A stretch of DNA of 64,000 nucleotides from Pasteurellaceae bacterium RH1A (GTDB lineage Bacteria; Pseudomonadota; Gammaproteobacteria; Enterobacterales; Pasteurellaceae). The number at the start of each line of letters is the position of its first letter. The first letter of the stretch is position 1. The notes beneath the pieces were generated by a model. The model saw only the letters and a list, made by a program, of their open reading frames with translations. It searched no databases and had not been told where the DNA came from. A program made the translations under genes and the position numbers. The stretch covers positions 1,783,771-1,847,770 of the forward strand of contig CP015195.1 of NCBI GenBank assembly GCA_012221805.1. The letters are read 5' to 3'. Below are positions 33,934 through 43,001 of the stretch, one piece after another.

Positions 33934-35646
33934 GTGCAAAAAATCATTCAAAAACGACCGCTTGTAAGCCACCAAACCCTGTCTGATCACCCGCTCCTCA
34001 ACCGCCTCTATCAAGCCCGAGGGGTCAAATCTCCCCAAGAGCTGGAGCATTCACTCAAACAGCTCCACCGCCCCGATCAACTGGCCAATATGAGCCAGGC
34101 TGTCGATCTCTTGGTGGAAGCCTATCAAAACCAGTCTCGTATTATGATTGTGGGCGATTTTGATGCGGACGGCGCCACCAGTACTGCCCTAGCCCTCTTA
34201 GCCTTACGCCAGTTTGGCTTTAGTCAGGTGGACTACCTCATTCCAGACCGCTTTACCCAGGGCTATGGCCTCAGCCTCAATGTAGCCGAAATGGTGCTGG
34301 CCAAGGGAGCGGATTTGGTGATGACTGTGGATAACGGCATTTCCTCTCTTGAAGGCATTGCCTTGTTGAAAGCACAAGGCATCAAGGTGCTAGTAACCGA
34401 CCACCACTTGCCACCTGATGAATTGCCTGAAGCCGATGCCATGGTCAATCCCAACCTGGCCAACTGCCCCTTCCCTTCTAAAAATCTGGCCGGCGTGGGG
34501 GTCACCTTCTACACCATGATGGCCCTGCGTAGCCGCCTGCGGGAGATGCAGGCCTTTGTAGGCAAGGAACCTAACCTGGCAGAACTGCTGGATTTGGTGG
34601 CCTTGGGCACGGTGGCTGATGTGGTGCCGCTGGATCAAAACAATCGAATTTTAGTTCACCAAGGCCTCAACCGTATGCGATCAGGCCATTGCCGGGCCGG
34701 CATCCGTGCCTTGTGTGAGGTGGCCAAGCGGGATTTGACCAAACTCCAGGCCAGTGACCTGGGCTTTGCGATTGCCCCAAGGCTGAATGCGGCTGGCCGC
34801 TTGGAAAATATGTCGCTAGGTGTGGAGCTGCTTATTTGTGAAAATATGGATCTAGCCCGCCAATTTGCCTTGGAGCTGGACAGCCTCAACCAGGCCCGCA
34901 AGGAATTTGAAGAAGAGATGAAAACCGAGGCCCTGGCCATTTGTGCCAAGCTCCCGAGTTTAAGCCAAAAAGAAACAGCCCACGGGATTGTGCTTTATCA
35001 GCCCGACTGGCACCAGGGCGTGATTGGGATTCTGGCCTCCCGCATTAAGGATCAGTTCCACCGGCCTGTAGTGGCCTTTGCCCAAGAAAATGAAGATAGC
35101 GACCTAATCAAGGGTTCTGCCCGTTCCATTGAAGGCCTACATATGCGGGATTTACTGGAACGGATTGACCAAAAAGCGCCCAATTTGCTCCTTAAATTCG
35201 GCGGCCATGCCATGGCAGCAGGTTTGACCATTCATCAGGATAAGTTCTTGGCCTTTCAAGACATTTTTGACCAAACCATCAACGAAATGCTGGATCCCTC
35301 GCAGCTACAAGGCATTATTTATACCGATGGAGAGCTGCTTGCAAAAGAATTTAATTTAGACACCGCTTGCTTGCTCAAACAGGCCGGCCCCTGGGGCCAA
35401 CACTTTCCCGAACCGCTGTTTGAGGGCGAATTTAAGATCTTGCAGCAACGTCTTTTAGGCGGCAAGCACCTGAAAATGATGATTGAGGCCCATAACCAGC
35501 TCTTTGATGCCATTATGTTTAATGCCGATTTAAGGCGTTTTCCTGATTTATCTATCAAGCAGGCTAGATTTGTTTTTAGCCTTGAGGTCAATGAATTTCG
35601 GGGCAATACCAATCTACAATTACTGGTAAAACACCTGCTTGTGTAA
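33934..35646 (+). CDS. recJ: Single-stranded-DNA-specific exonuclease RecJ
   Basis: RecJ is a 5'-3' ssDNA exonuclease of recombination and mismatch repair. The 570-residue product has the DHH-family motifs GDFDADGATST, MTVDNGISS and VTDHHLPPDELP, followed by VALGTVADVVPL and the DHHA1 motif KFGGHAMAAGLTI. Length is normal. The start appears to be GTG at 33934; no strong ribosome site is visible, and an uptake signal lies within the first codons. dsbC-recJ order is conserved in gamma-proteobacteria. Confidence 0.95.
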   Translation: MQKIIQKRPLVSHQTLSDHPLLNRLYQARGVKSPQELEHSLKQLHRPDQLANMSQAVDLLVEAYQNQSRIMIVGDFDADGATSTALALLALRQFGFSQVDYLIPDRFTQGYGLSLNVAEMVLAKGADLVMTVDNGISSLEGIALLKAQGIKVLVTDHHLPPDELPEADAMVNPNLANCPFPSKNLAGVGVTFYTMMALRSRLREMQAFVGKEPNLAELLDLVALGTVADVVPLDQNNRILVHQGLNRMRSGHCRAGIRALCEVAKRDLTKLQASDLGFAIAPRLNAAGRLENMSLGVELLICENMDLARQFALELDSLNQARKEFEEEMKTEALAICAKLPSLSQKETAHGIVLYQPDWHQGVIGILASRIKDQFHRPVVAFAQENEDSDLIKGSARSIEGLHMRDLLERIDQKAPNLLLKFGGHAMAAGLTIHQDKFLAFQDIFDQTINEMLDPSQLQGIIYTDGELLAKEFNLDTACLLKQAGPWGQHFPEPLFEGEFKILQQRLLGGKHLKMMIEAHNQLFDAIMFNADLRRFPDLSIKQARFVFSLEVNEFRGNTNLQLLVKHLLV

Positions 35647-35768
35647 ATTGTTGCAAAGGTATGGAAATTATTGCTTTTGTATTGTAGAATTCGCTGTCTT
35701 TTTGCCCTTTTTGTATTGGCAAACTGAACATGTTAAAAAATTATTGTTTTAATTAAGGACAACCTACG

Positions 35769-36635
35769 ATGAAAAAAACAACTGTTTTTCGTGGCTTGTT
35801 ATTATCAGGCGTTGCTCTAGCAGTAGCCGCTTGTGGTAACCTAAGCAACGTTTCAAAAGAAGGCACTACTGACAATCCAGTATTCCCTGATATTTCTAAA
35901 TCTCTTTACAACCACGACGGTTCTGCCTTCGGTACTTGGGTAAACTGGGAAAATGTACGTCAAGTTGAAAAAGGTATGAACAAGGATCAACTTTACTACC
36001 TTCTTGGCCGTCCACACTTTGCTGAAGGCCTCTACAGCGTACGTGAATGGGACTATGTGTTTAACTACCGTGAAAATGGCGTACACAAGGTATGTCAATA
36101 CAAGGTTTTATTTGACACAAACATGAATGCCCAAACCTTCTTATGGTATCCAAACGGCTGTAACAGCGAACAAGCAACTGAATTCAACCTCAGCGGCGAC
36201 TTCCTCTTCGACTTCGACAAAGACAACCTCAAAACACAAGGTAACGAAGTGGTTGATAGCGTAGCTGCCCAACTTAAAGCCTCTGGCGCACAAAACGTGA
36301 AAGTAGCAGGTTACACAGACCGTCTAGGTTCAGTAAACTACAACTTAAATCTTTCACAACGTCGTGCAAACATGGTTAAAGCTCGCTTAATCCAACAAGG
36401 CGTGACAGCTAACATCGAAGCTGTTGGTTACGGTAAAGCTAACCAAGTTAAGGCTTGTGACGGCGAAACTGGCCAAGCACTCAAAGACTGCTTACGTCCT
36501 AACCGTCGTGTTGTGATTACTGCCAACGGTGCAGTATTAAAACAAGCGGCTGGCGGCAGTGAGAAAGTTGCAGGTCCAATCGGCCCAGCTCCACTCTACC
36601 AAACTCCAGCTTACAAAGATGGTTTAAACCGTTAA
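35769..36635 (+). CDS. Lipoprotein with BamE-like and OmpA-like domains
   Basis: This 288-residue protein has a lipoprotein signal (lipobox VAAC, Cys22). An SmpA/OmlA (BamE-like) domain follows (VRQVEKGMNKDQLYYLLGRPHFAEG at about 64-88). The C-terminal domain is OmpA-like and peptidoglycan-binding (SGDFLFDFDKDNL, AGYTDRLGSVNYNLNLSQRRA with the conserved Asp and Arg, RPNRRVVI). A Pro-rich tail follows. Codon use is strongly biased like highly expressed genes, so it is probably an abundant outer-membrane protein tying the membrane to the wall. Confidence 0.92.
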   Translation: MKKTTVFRGLLLSGVALAVAACGNLSNVSKEGTTDNPVFPDISKSLYNHDGSAFGTWVNWENVRQVEKGMNKDQLYYLLGRPHFAEGLYSVREWDYVFNYRENGVHKVCQYKVLFDTNMNAQTFLWYPNGCNSEQATEFNLSGDFLFDFDKDNLKTQGNEVVDSVAAQLKASGAQNVKVAGYTDRLGSVNYNLNLSQRRANMVKARLIQQGVTANIEAVGYGKANQVKACDGETGQALKDCLRPNRRVVITANGAVLKQAAGGSEKVAGPIGPAPLYQTPAYKDGLNR

Positions 36636-36650
36636 TCTTTAAGTAATGAA

Positions 36651-36683
36651 AAGAAAGGGCTATAATAGCCCTTTCTTTTTTTG
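36651..36683 (+). terminator. Terminator of the BamE/OmpA lipoprotein gene
   Basis: AAGAAAGGGCTA-TAA-TAGCCCTTTCTT followed by TTTTT, just after the stop. Confidence 0.9.
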
Positions 36684-36698
36684 TCTCTGGAGTTTTCT

Positions 36699-37514
36699 AT
36701 GTCCTACCAAGCCCTGGCCTTCGATCTAGACGGCACCCTACTTTCCAGCTCAGCCACCATTCTTGAATCCAGCAAAGAAGCCATTAAAGCAGCCCAAGCC
36801 AAGGGGCTGAAGGTCTTTATTGTTACTGGCCGCCACCACACTGCGGTTCGCCCTTATTATGCAGAATTAGGCCTAGATACGCCTGTTATCTGCTGTAACG
36901 GCACCTACCTTTATGATTTCAAAAATGATCAGGTGCTGTGGGGTAATCCTTTAACGGGCCCGCAGGCGGAAAGGCTGATCAAGGCTGCCAAGGCAGAAAA
37001 TATCCACGTTTCCGTTTATGTACGGGATGCCATGACCTATGAAAGCCTCAATGCCCACTTCACCAAGTTCCTCAAATGGGTTAATGCTTGTGATGAAAGC
37101 GTCCGCCCCGATGTCCATAAGGTGGAAAACTACCAGGATTTCATTGACCAAGGCATCACCATTTGGAAGGTCTTGATCAGCGACCCAGATCTGGCAAAAA
37201 TGCAAAAATTTGTGGAAAACCTACCGCTTGATGAGTTCAGCCCAGAATGGTCTTGGGTGGACAGGGTGGATATTACCGCTGTCGGCAACAGCAAGGGGGC
37301 TTGCCTGGCAAAATTGCTTGAATTAGAATACATCGAGCCAAAAAACGTAATCGCCTTTGGGGATAACTTCAACGATATCAGTATGCTCAAATTGGCTGGC
37401 ATGGGCATTGCCATGGCAGAGGCCGAGCCAGAGGTGCAGGCGGCAGCCAATCTGGTTATCGGCTCCAACAATGAGGACAGCATTGCCCAAGCCCTCAAGC
37501 AACTTCTGGCCTAA
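36699..37514 (+). CDS. Cof-type HAD phosphatase
   Basis: This 271-residue HAD-IIB protein has motif I FDLDGTLLSS (nucleophile Asp), motif II FIVTGRHHT, motif III with NSKGACLAKLL and motif IV FGDNFNDISML. It resembles YidA/YbiV sugar-phosphate phosphatases. Substrate cannot be assigned. The start at 36699 follows TCTGGAGTTTTCT. It ends 1 nt before the narQ ATG. Confidence 0.92.
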   Translation: MSYQALAFDLDGTLLSSSATILESSKEAIKAAQAKGLKVFIVTGRHHTAVRPYYAELGLDTPVICCNGTYLYDFKNDQVLWGNPLTGPQAERLIKAAKAENIHVSVYVRDAMTYESLNAHFTKFLKWVNACDESVRPDVHKVENYQDFIDQGITIWKVLISDPDLAKMQKFVENLPLDEFSPEWSWVDRVDITAVGNSKGACLAKLLELEYIEPKNVIAFGDNFNDISMLKLAGMGIAMAEAEPEVQAAANLVIGSNNEDSIAQALKQLLA

Positions 37515-37515
37515 G

Positions 37516-39207
37516 ATGCGTACCAAACATTCCATCACCCGCCGCATTGGCTTTTACTTCCTGATCATGATTGCCTCGGCAAGCCTTATCAGTAGTATTT
37601 CCTTAGGCATTATGTGGAGCAACCGCTCGGACGCCAGCATGATCAACATCGCTGGCTCCCTGCGGATGCAAAGCTATCGCCTGCTGTATGAGCTGGAACA
37701 CCACCCAGACAAGATTGACCAGCGCCTGGCCGAATACCAGGCCAGCCTCAACTCACCTGAACTCTTGGGCTTGGAGCATTCCCTCTTTGTGACCCAGCCC
37801 GTCAAGGAGGACTACCAACGGCTCAAGGCCATCTGGCAGGTGATGGAAGGTTACATACAAGCGGGCCAAAAACAGCCCTATCTTGCAAATCTGGAATCCT
37901 ACGCCAGCCAGGTTAATAGCTTCGTCTTCTCCCTCCAGGCCTTTGCCGAACTCAAACTCAAGCTGGCCATTGGGGTTATCACTGCCTCCATGCTGCTCAT
38001 TATGCTTTTGGCCTATTTCGGCATTTGGTACACCCGCAAGCGGATTATTTTCCCGCTTAGCCAGCTGATGACCGCCAGCCAGCAGGTCAAAAATGAGGAC
38101 TTCGACCATATCCAGCTCAATGTCAATGAACCCAACGAGCTGGGCGAACTCTCCACTGCCTTTACCCAAATGGCACGGGAGCTGGCCAAACTTTATACCT
38201 CACTGGAACAAGAAGTAGAAAACAAGACCCGCCGCCTGATTGCGGTTAATCGCTCCCTTTTGGTGATGTACCAATGTTCCCAACTCCTGACCTCCAAGCC
38301 CATCAGCCAAGAGTTGCTGGAACAGGTTCTGCGTAATGTGATGGATAACGAATGCCTCAATGCCATTGAAATTGAAATCTACGGGGCAGATTACTGGAAC
38401 GTAAGCCTGGTTCATCAGGTGTCACCCCAGGCCTGGAAAAGCCTCATTATCGCCATTGAAAATGAAAAACTGGCCGAATTGCGTTGGAAATCCTCCCTGG
38501 TCTGCCCCGATGAACGCCTGATTCAAAGTGTGTCGGAAATGATTGGCCGCAGCCTCTATGTGCTGCAAACCCAAAAGCAGCAGCAGCAACTGGTTCTGAT
38601 GGAAGAACGGGCCATTATCGCCCGAGAGTTACACGACTCCCTGGCCCAGTCCCTGACCTTCTTTAAGATTCAGGTCAATCTGCTCAAACGCAGCCAAGAC
38701 CCAGCCAAACAGCAGCAGATTTTGAGCGACTTTGAACAGGCCCTCAACGAGGCCTACAGCCAGCTGCGGGAGCTTTTGGCCACCTTCCGCCTGACCATTC
38801 AAGAAGCCAATTTAGCTCAGGCCCTAGAACATGTGCTGGCCTCCCTCCAGCCCCAAACTACTGCCCAAATCCGCCTGCAATGCAAGCTGCCTTCGCATAT
38901 GTTTAATGCCCAGCAGCAGGTTCACATGCTACAAATTGTGCGAGAGGCCGTGATTAACGCCATCAAACACGCCCAGGCCAGTGAAATTGAGGTGCTTGCC
39001 AACACCAACGAAGATGGCGAGCATTGCTTGCTTATTCGGGATAACGGCATTGGCCTACAAAGCGACATTGAGCCAGACGGCCACTATGGCCTGACTATTA
39101 TGAAAGAACGCACCGCCCAACTTCAGGGCGAATTTGCCATTTACAAACGGGCAGAAGGCGGCACGGAAGTGCGAGTGCTGCTGCCTAACATGATGATTAA
39201 ACGATAG
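37516..39207 (+). CDS. narQ: Nitrate/nitrite sensor histidine kinase NarQ
   Basis: This 563-residue sensor has two membrane helices (about 14-36 and 150-172) enclosing a periplasmic nitrate sensor. Its P-box is NIAGSLRMQSYRLLYEL. A HAMP region and a GAF-like linker follow, then a HisKA_3 domain with the phosphorylated His in ARELHDSLAQSL and an ATPase domain with DNGIGL. It controls anaerobic respiration genes through a NarP-type regulator, which is not in the window. The ATG at 37516 lies next to the HAD gene stop. Confidence 0.93.
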   Translation: MRTKHSITRRIGFYFLIMIASASLISSISLGIMWSNRSDASMINIAGSLRMQSYRLLYELEHHPDKIDQRLAEYQASLNSPELLGLEHSLFVTQPVKEDYQRLKAIWQVMEGYIQAGQKQPYLANLESYASQVNSFVFSLQAFAELKLKLAIGVITASMLLIMLLAYFGIWYTRKRIIFPLSQLMTASQQVKNEDFDHIQLNVNEPNELGELSTAFTQMARELAKLYTSLEQEVENKTRRLIAVNRSLLVMYQCSQLLTSKPISQELLEQVLRNVMDNECLNAIEIEIYGADYWNVSLVHQVSPQAWKSLIIAIENEKLAELRWKSSLVCPDERLIQSVSEMIGRSLYVLQTQKQQQQLVLMEERAIIARELHDSLAQSLTFFKIQVNLLKRSQDPAKQQQILSDFEQALNEAYSQLRELLATFRLTIQEANLAQALEHVLASLQPQTTAQIRLQCKLPSHMFNAQQQVHMLQIVREAVINAIKHAQASEIEVLANTNEDGEHCLLIRDNGIGLQSDIEPDGHYGLTIMKERTAQLQGEFAIYKRAEGGTEVRVLLPNMMIKR

Positions 39208-39214
39208 GGGATCT

Positions 39215-39736
39215 ATGCGTATTCGCAAATCAGAAGAAAGGGACTTTTTAAGCATTTTGGCCATCTACAACCAGGCCATTCCCACCCACCAAATCACGGC
39301 CGATCTCTACCCTGCCACGCCAGAAAACCGCCGGGCCTGGTTTGATTTTCACCTTAGCTCCCAGCAATATCCCCTTTGGACAGTGGAAGATGAACAGGGC
39401 ATTGCCGGCTGGTTTAGCTTCTCCCCCTTTTACGAGCGGCCAGCTTTTGTGCATACGGCAGAAATCAGCATCTACCTAGATGAATCAGCCAAGGGCAAGG
39501 GTTATGGTTCAAAAATCATCCAGTTTATGCAGGATCAAATGCTCAATCACCAAATCCATACGCTTATGGCCTATGTTTTTGAACTCAACCAGGTCAGCCA
39601 AAACCTCATGAAAAAACACGGCTTTGAGGTGTGGGGCAGATTCCCCAATATCGCCAATATGGGCAAGGACGAGCAAGGCAGGGACAAGTGGCGGAGCTTT
39701 TTGATGTTGAGTTATCAGAAGGGGATTGAGAGCTGA
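39215..39736 (+). CDS. GNAT-family N-acetyltransferase
   Basis: This 173-residue GNAT protein starts MRIRKSEERDFLSILAIYNQ, with the acetyl-CoA loop at ESAKGKGYGSKIIQFM (variant of Q/RxxGxG/A) and a C-terminal NLMKKHGFEVWGRFPN. The pattern is close to phosphinothricin/methionine-sulfoximine acetyltransferases. The natural substrate is unknown. It starts 7 nt after narQ and is probably co-transcribed. Confidence 0.88.
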   Translation: MRIRKSEERDFLSILAIYNQAIPTHQITADLYPATPENRRAWFDFHLSSQQYPLWTVEDEQGIAGWFSFSPFYERPAFVHTAEISIYLDESAKGKGYGSKIIQFMQDQMLNHQIHTLMAYVFELNQVSQNLMKKHGFEVWGRFPNIANMGKDEQGRDKWRSFLMLSYQKGIES

Positions 39737-39747
39737 TCCTATGAGTG

Positions 39748-39903
39748 TCTCCCCTCTTTAGCAAAGAGGGGCTGGGGAGATTTGGCAGAAATGAAAACGG
39801 AAGAGAGGGAATGAATAGCACTCTTACCACATATTGGCTCATGATTTATGAGCAAAAAAGATACTGTCAAATCTCCCCTACCCCTCTTTTCTAAAGAGGG
39901 GAA
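39748..39903. repeat. MITE-like repeat, family C (copy 1)
   Basis: The left arm TCTCCCCTCTTTAGCAAAGA with GGGG(C/T)TGGGGAGATTTGGCAGA is mirrored by GTCAAATCTCCCCTACCCCT and CTTTTCTAAAGAGGGG. Each arm also contains its own hairpin. A second copy lies at 60526-60730. The rest of the 39.74-40.12 kb gap holds an uptake signal and the art promoter region. Confidence 0.8.
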
Positions 39904-40052
39904 CCACATTTCTAGGTTATCTAAGATCACGACAACCGCAAATTTATCAATGATCAACAAAACCTAGGTTTATTTTACCCACAAGCGGTATAAAATAGCC
40001 TATTTCTTGCAGAAAAGCTGAAATAACACACAATTCTTTACATAAAATCACT

Positions 40053-40066
40053 TGCATAATTATGCA
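40053..40066. promoter_or_regulatory. Candidate ArgR box before artP
   Basis: TGCATAATTATGCA is a perfect 14-bp palindrome close to the ArgR consensus (TGAAT-N4-ATTCA). It is 54 bp upstream of the artP start. A weaker A/T-rich site ending in AAATTCA follows, as expected for the paired boxes ArgR uses. Confidence 0.6.
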
Positions 40067-40120
40067 ATAAAAAATACTATAAATTCAGTTTAACGATTTA
40101 ACCCTATAGGACACGCTCAA

Positions 40121-40855
40121 ATGGCCATTCGCATTAGCAATGTCAATTTTTTTTACGGCTCCAGCCAAGCCCTGTTCGACATCAATCTCAATATTGAAAA
40201 GGGCGATACCGTGGTCTTGCTTGGCCCCAGTGGGGCGGGTAAGAGTACCCTGATTCGTACCCTCAACCTTATTGAAGTGCCGCAATCTGGCAGCCTAGAA
40301 GTGGCAGATCAAAAGTTCGATCTGTCTGCCAAAACCGATGCCAAGCAAATCCAGGCCCTACGCAAAAATGTGGGCATGGTTTTCCAGCAATACCACTTGT
40401 GGAATCACTTTACCGTCCTGCAAAACCTGATTGAAGCGCCCATGAAGGTGCTAGGCCTAAGCAAGGAAGAAGCTATTGAACGGGCCAAGGGCTTGCTGGA
40501 ACGCTTGAAACTCAGCCCTTTTGCAGAGCGTTTTCCCCTCCAGCTTTCAGGCGGCCAGCAGCAGCGGGTGGCCATTGCCAGGGCCTTAATGATGAACCCT
40601 GAAGTCCTGCTCTTTGATGAACCAACGGCGGCCCTAGACCCAGAGATCACCGCCCAAGTGGTGGATATTATCAAGGAATTACAAAGCACCGGCATTACCC
40701 AGGTTATCGTGACCCACGAGGTCTCGGTTGCCATGAAGGTAGCCACCAAGGTGGTTTATATGGAACAAGGTAAAATTATTGAACAAGGCGGTGCTGATTG
40801 CTTTGCACAGCCGAAAACGGCCCAGTTTGCCAACTATCTTTCACACTCACACTAA
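40121..40855 (+). CDS. artP: Arginine ABC transporter ATP-binding protein ArtP
   Basis: This 244-residue ABC ATPase of the polar amino acid type has Walker [16 protein letters not shown], signature [15 protein letters not shown], Walker [14 protein letters not shown] and VTHEVSVAM. First gene of artPIQM; the gene order matches E. coli artPIQM. The start follows TATAGGACACGCTCAA with no strong Shine-Dalgarno besides AGGA. Confidence 0.95.
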   Translation: MAIRISNVNFFYGSSQALFDINLNIEKGDTVVLLGPSGAGKSTLIRTLNLIEVPQSGSLEVADQKFDLSAKTDAKQIQALRKNVGMVFQQYHLWNHFTVLQNLIEAPMKVLGLSKEEAIERAKGLLERLKLSPFAERFPLQLSGGQQQRVAIARALMMNPEVLLFDEPTAALDPEITAQVVDIIKELQSTGITQVIVTHEVSVAMKVATKVVYMEQGKIIEQGGADCFAQPKTAQFANYLSHSH

Positions 40856-40874
40856 TAAAAAAGAGGACACAACC

Positions 40875-41600
40875 ATGAAAAAATTACTGCTTGCAAGCCT
40901 TTTAGCCGCAACTGCCCTATCCGCCCAGGCACAGGATTCCATCACCTTTGCCATGGAGCCAACCTACGCACCGTTTGAAACCACCAATGAAAAGGGCGAA
41001 TTAGTCGGTTTTGATATTGACCTGGCCAATGCCCTGTGTGAAGAACTCAAGGTGACCTGTAAATTCAAGACCCAGTCTTTCGACAGCCTCATTCAAGGCC
41101 TCAAGTTCAAGCAATTTGATGCCATTATTTCTGGCATGGACATCACCGAAGCCCGCCAAAAACAGGTTAGCTTCACCCATGCCTACTTGGATAATTCTGC
41201 TAGCTTTTTAGCTGTAGATGGCAAGGCCACACCAGAAACCGCCAAAAATGTTGGGGTACAAAATGGTTCAACCTTCCAGCAATACCTGGCCAAATACGGC
41301 AAGCAATATAACCTCAAGCCTTATGCCACCTTGCAGGCTGCGGTTTTAGATCTGAAAAATGGTCGGATTGATATGGTCTTTGGCGACACCCCTGTTTTAG
41401 CTGAATGGTTAAAAACCGAAAAAGGCCTTGCCTTTGTGGGTGAAAAAGTCACCAACCAAGAATTCTTTGGCAATGGCTACGGCATTGCAGTAAACCAGTC
41501 TAATAAAGACTTATTAGACAAATTAAACGGCGCACTTGCTACCGTGAAAAGCAACGGCAAGCTAGAGCAAATTTATAACACTTGGATGGCAGGCAAATAA
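40875..41600 (+). CDS. artI: Arginine ABC transporter substrate-binding protein ArtI
   Basis: This 241-residue periplasmic binding protein has a signal peptide (MKKLLLASLLAATALSAQAQ). The solute-binding family 3 fold shows FAMEPTYAPFETTNEKGELVGFDIDLANAL and the ligand-contact segment SGMDITEARQKQVSFTHAY. It captures arginine in the periplasm and delivers it to ArtQM. Start at 40875 follows AAAGAGGACACAACC. Confidence 0.95.
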   Translation: MKKLLLASLLAATALSAQAQDSITFAMEPTYAPFETTNEKGELVGFDIDLANALCEELKVTCKFKTQSFDSLIQGLKFKQFDAIISGMDITEARQKQVSFTHAYLDNSASFLAVDGKATPETAKNVGVQNGSTFQQYLAKYGKQYNLKPYATLQAAVLDLKNGRIDMVFGDTPVLAEWLKTEKGLAFVGEKVTNQEFFGNGYGIAVNQSNKDLLDKLNGALATVKSNGKLEQIYNTWMAGK

Positions 41601-42268
41601 TGTCTTCTTATCTTGAATTACTGGCCAGCGCAACCCTGATGACCTTGGGGCTTGCGCTGGCAAGTTTGGTGATTGGGCTGGTCTTGTCCATGCTCTTTGT
41701 GGTGCTGGAAACCAGTAAAATTGCAATTATTCGCCAAATTACCACCGCTTGTTTAACACTCTTACGGGGGCTGCCTGAAATTCTGGTGGTCTTCTTGGTC
41801 TTTTTTGGTCTTACCCAGGTCGTTTTCCTGGTTACAGATGATTTTGTCGAACTCAACGCCTTCTGGTGTGGCTCGGTTGCCCTGGCCATTATCTTTGCCG
41901 CCTATGCTTCCCAGTCTTTACGGGGAGCCATTAAGGCCATTCCGCTGGGCCAGTGGGAGTCAGGTGCAGCCTTAGGTTTAAGCCGTTCGCAGGTTTTTGT
42001 GCGGATTATTATGCCCCAGGTTTGGCGCCATGCCCTGCCGGGTCTCAGTAACCAGTGGCTGGTTCTACTCAAAGATACGGCCCTGGTTTCCCTCATCGGC
42101 GTGGACGACATCATGCGTCAGTCTGAACTTATCAACGCCACCACCCACCAGCCCTTTACCTGGTTTGGGATTGCAGCCTTGATTTACCTGGCCATTACCC
42201 TGGTTAGCCAACGGATTATCAATCTGCTGGAAAAACACGTTACCCGTTTTGAGCGAGGAGTTACCTAA
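41600..42268 (+). CDS. artQ: Arginine ABC transporter permease ArtQ
   Basis: This 222-residue membrane protein has the family coupling helix FAAYASQSLRGAIKAIPLGQWESGAALGLSRSQVF. Its ATG overlaps the artI stop (TAATG). It forms the channel with ArtM. A longer frame from 41582 would overlap artI further and is not needed. Confidence 0.95.
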   Translation: MSSYLELLASATLMTLGLALASLVIGLVLSMLFVVLETSKIAIIRQITTACLTLLRGLPEILVVFLVFFGLTQVVFLVTDDFVELNAFWCGSVALAIIFAAYASQSLRGAIKAIPLGQWESGAALGLSRSQVFVRIIMPQVWRHALPGLSNQWLVLLKDTALVSLIGVDDIMRQSELINATTHQPFTWFGIAALIYLAITLVSQRIINLLEKHVTRFERGVT

Positions 42269-42951
42269 TGTTGTGGGAATATTTAGTCACCATTTCACAG
42301 GGCATTGGCACCAGTTTGCAACTGACCTTTGTCTCCTTACTCATCGCCTTTGTGATGGCTGTGGGCTTTACCTTTGTGCTGTCCAGCAATTCCAGCCTGG
42401 GCAAGGCCTTGGTCAATGGCTTTATCACCCTCTTTACAGGCACGCCGCTTTTGATCCAGTTCTTCTTGATCTACAGCGGCCCAGGCCAGTTCCAATGGCT
42501 GATTGACAGCCCCCTTTGGGTGCTTTTTTCTGATGCCTGGTTCTGTGCCATGTTGGCCCTAGCGCTCAACAGTGCAGCCTACTCCACCCTGCTCTTTCAC
42601 GGGGCGGTTAAGGCCATTCCAAAAGGCCAGTGGGAAAGCTGTGCTGCCCTAGGCTTAAGCCGCATTCAAACCCTTAAGATCCTGATTCCTTATGCCCTAA
42701 GACGAGCCTTGCCTTCTTACAGCAATGAGATTATCTTGGTCTTCAAGGGCACATCGCTGGCTTCAACCATCACCATTATGGATATCATGGGCTATGCTAG
42801 ACAGCTCTACGGCACCGAATACGACGCCCTTTCCATCTACGGCATGGCGGGTGTGATTTACCTGGTTATTACTGGGATTATGACGGTTATCCTACGCCGT
42901 GTAGAGAGCAAGGTTCTGTCCTTTGAACGCTTTGAGGCGGAAAAGGCTTAA
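42268..42951 (+). CDS. artM: Arginine ABC transporter permease ArtM
   Basis: This 227-residue permease has the same coupling region (AAYSTLLFHGAVKAIPKGQWESCAALGLSR) and is clearly a paralogue of ArtQ. The ATG overlaps the artQ stop (TAATG). Last gene of the operon; the terminator after it has been split by an insertion sequence. Confidence 0.95.
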   Translation: MLWEYLVTISQGIGTSLQLTFVSLLIAFVMAVGFTFVLSSNSSLGKALVNGFITLFTGTPLLIQFFLIYSGPGQFQWLIDSPLWVLFSDAWFCAMLALALNSAAYSTLLFHGAVKAIPKGQWESCAALGLSRIQTLKILIPYALRRALPSYSNEIILVFKGTSLASTITIMDIMGYARQLYGTEYDALSIYGMAGVIYLVITGIMTVILRRVESKVLSFERFEAEKA

Positions 42952-42973
42952 ACCCTCGAACCCTTAACCAATA

Positions 42974-43001
42974 TACAAGCGGGGCGATTTGTGTTTTTTT
43001 T
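42974..43001 (+). terminator. Left half of the artM terminator, interrupted by IS
   Basis: ACAAGCGGGGCGATTTGTG followed by eight T. The complementary half, CACAAATCGCCCCGCTTGT, lies at 44100-44118 beyond the insertion. Joined with one T8, they form a 19-bp stem made of an uptake-signal pair. Confidence 0.85.

Noticed and set aside
36681..36698. Longer start for the HAD phosphatase
   Set aside because: The upstream codons fall in the terminator T tract of the preceding gene; ATG 36699 has its own ribosome site.
37516..39207. NarX instead of NarQ
   Set aside because: The kinase is alone without narL or nar genes and Pasteurellaceae typically carry NarQ/NarP, so NarQ is preferred.
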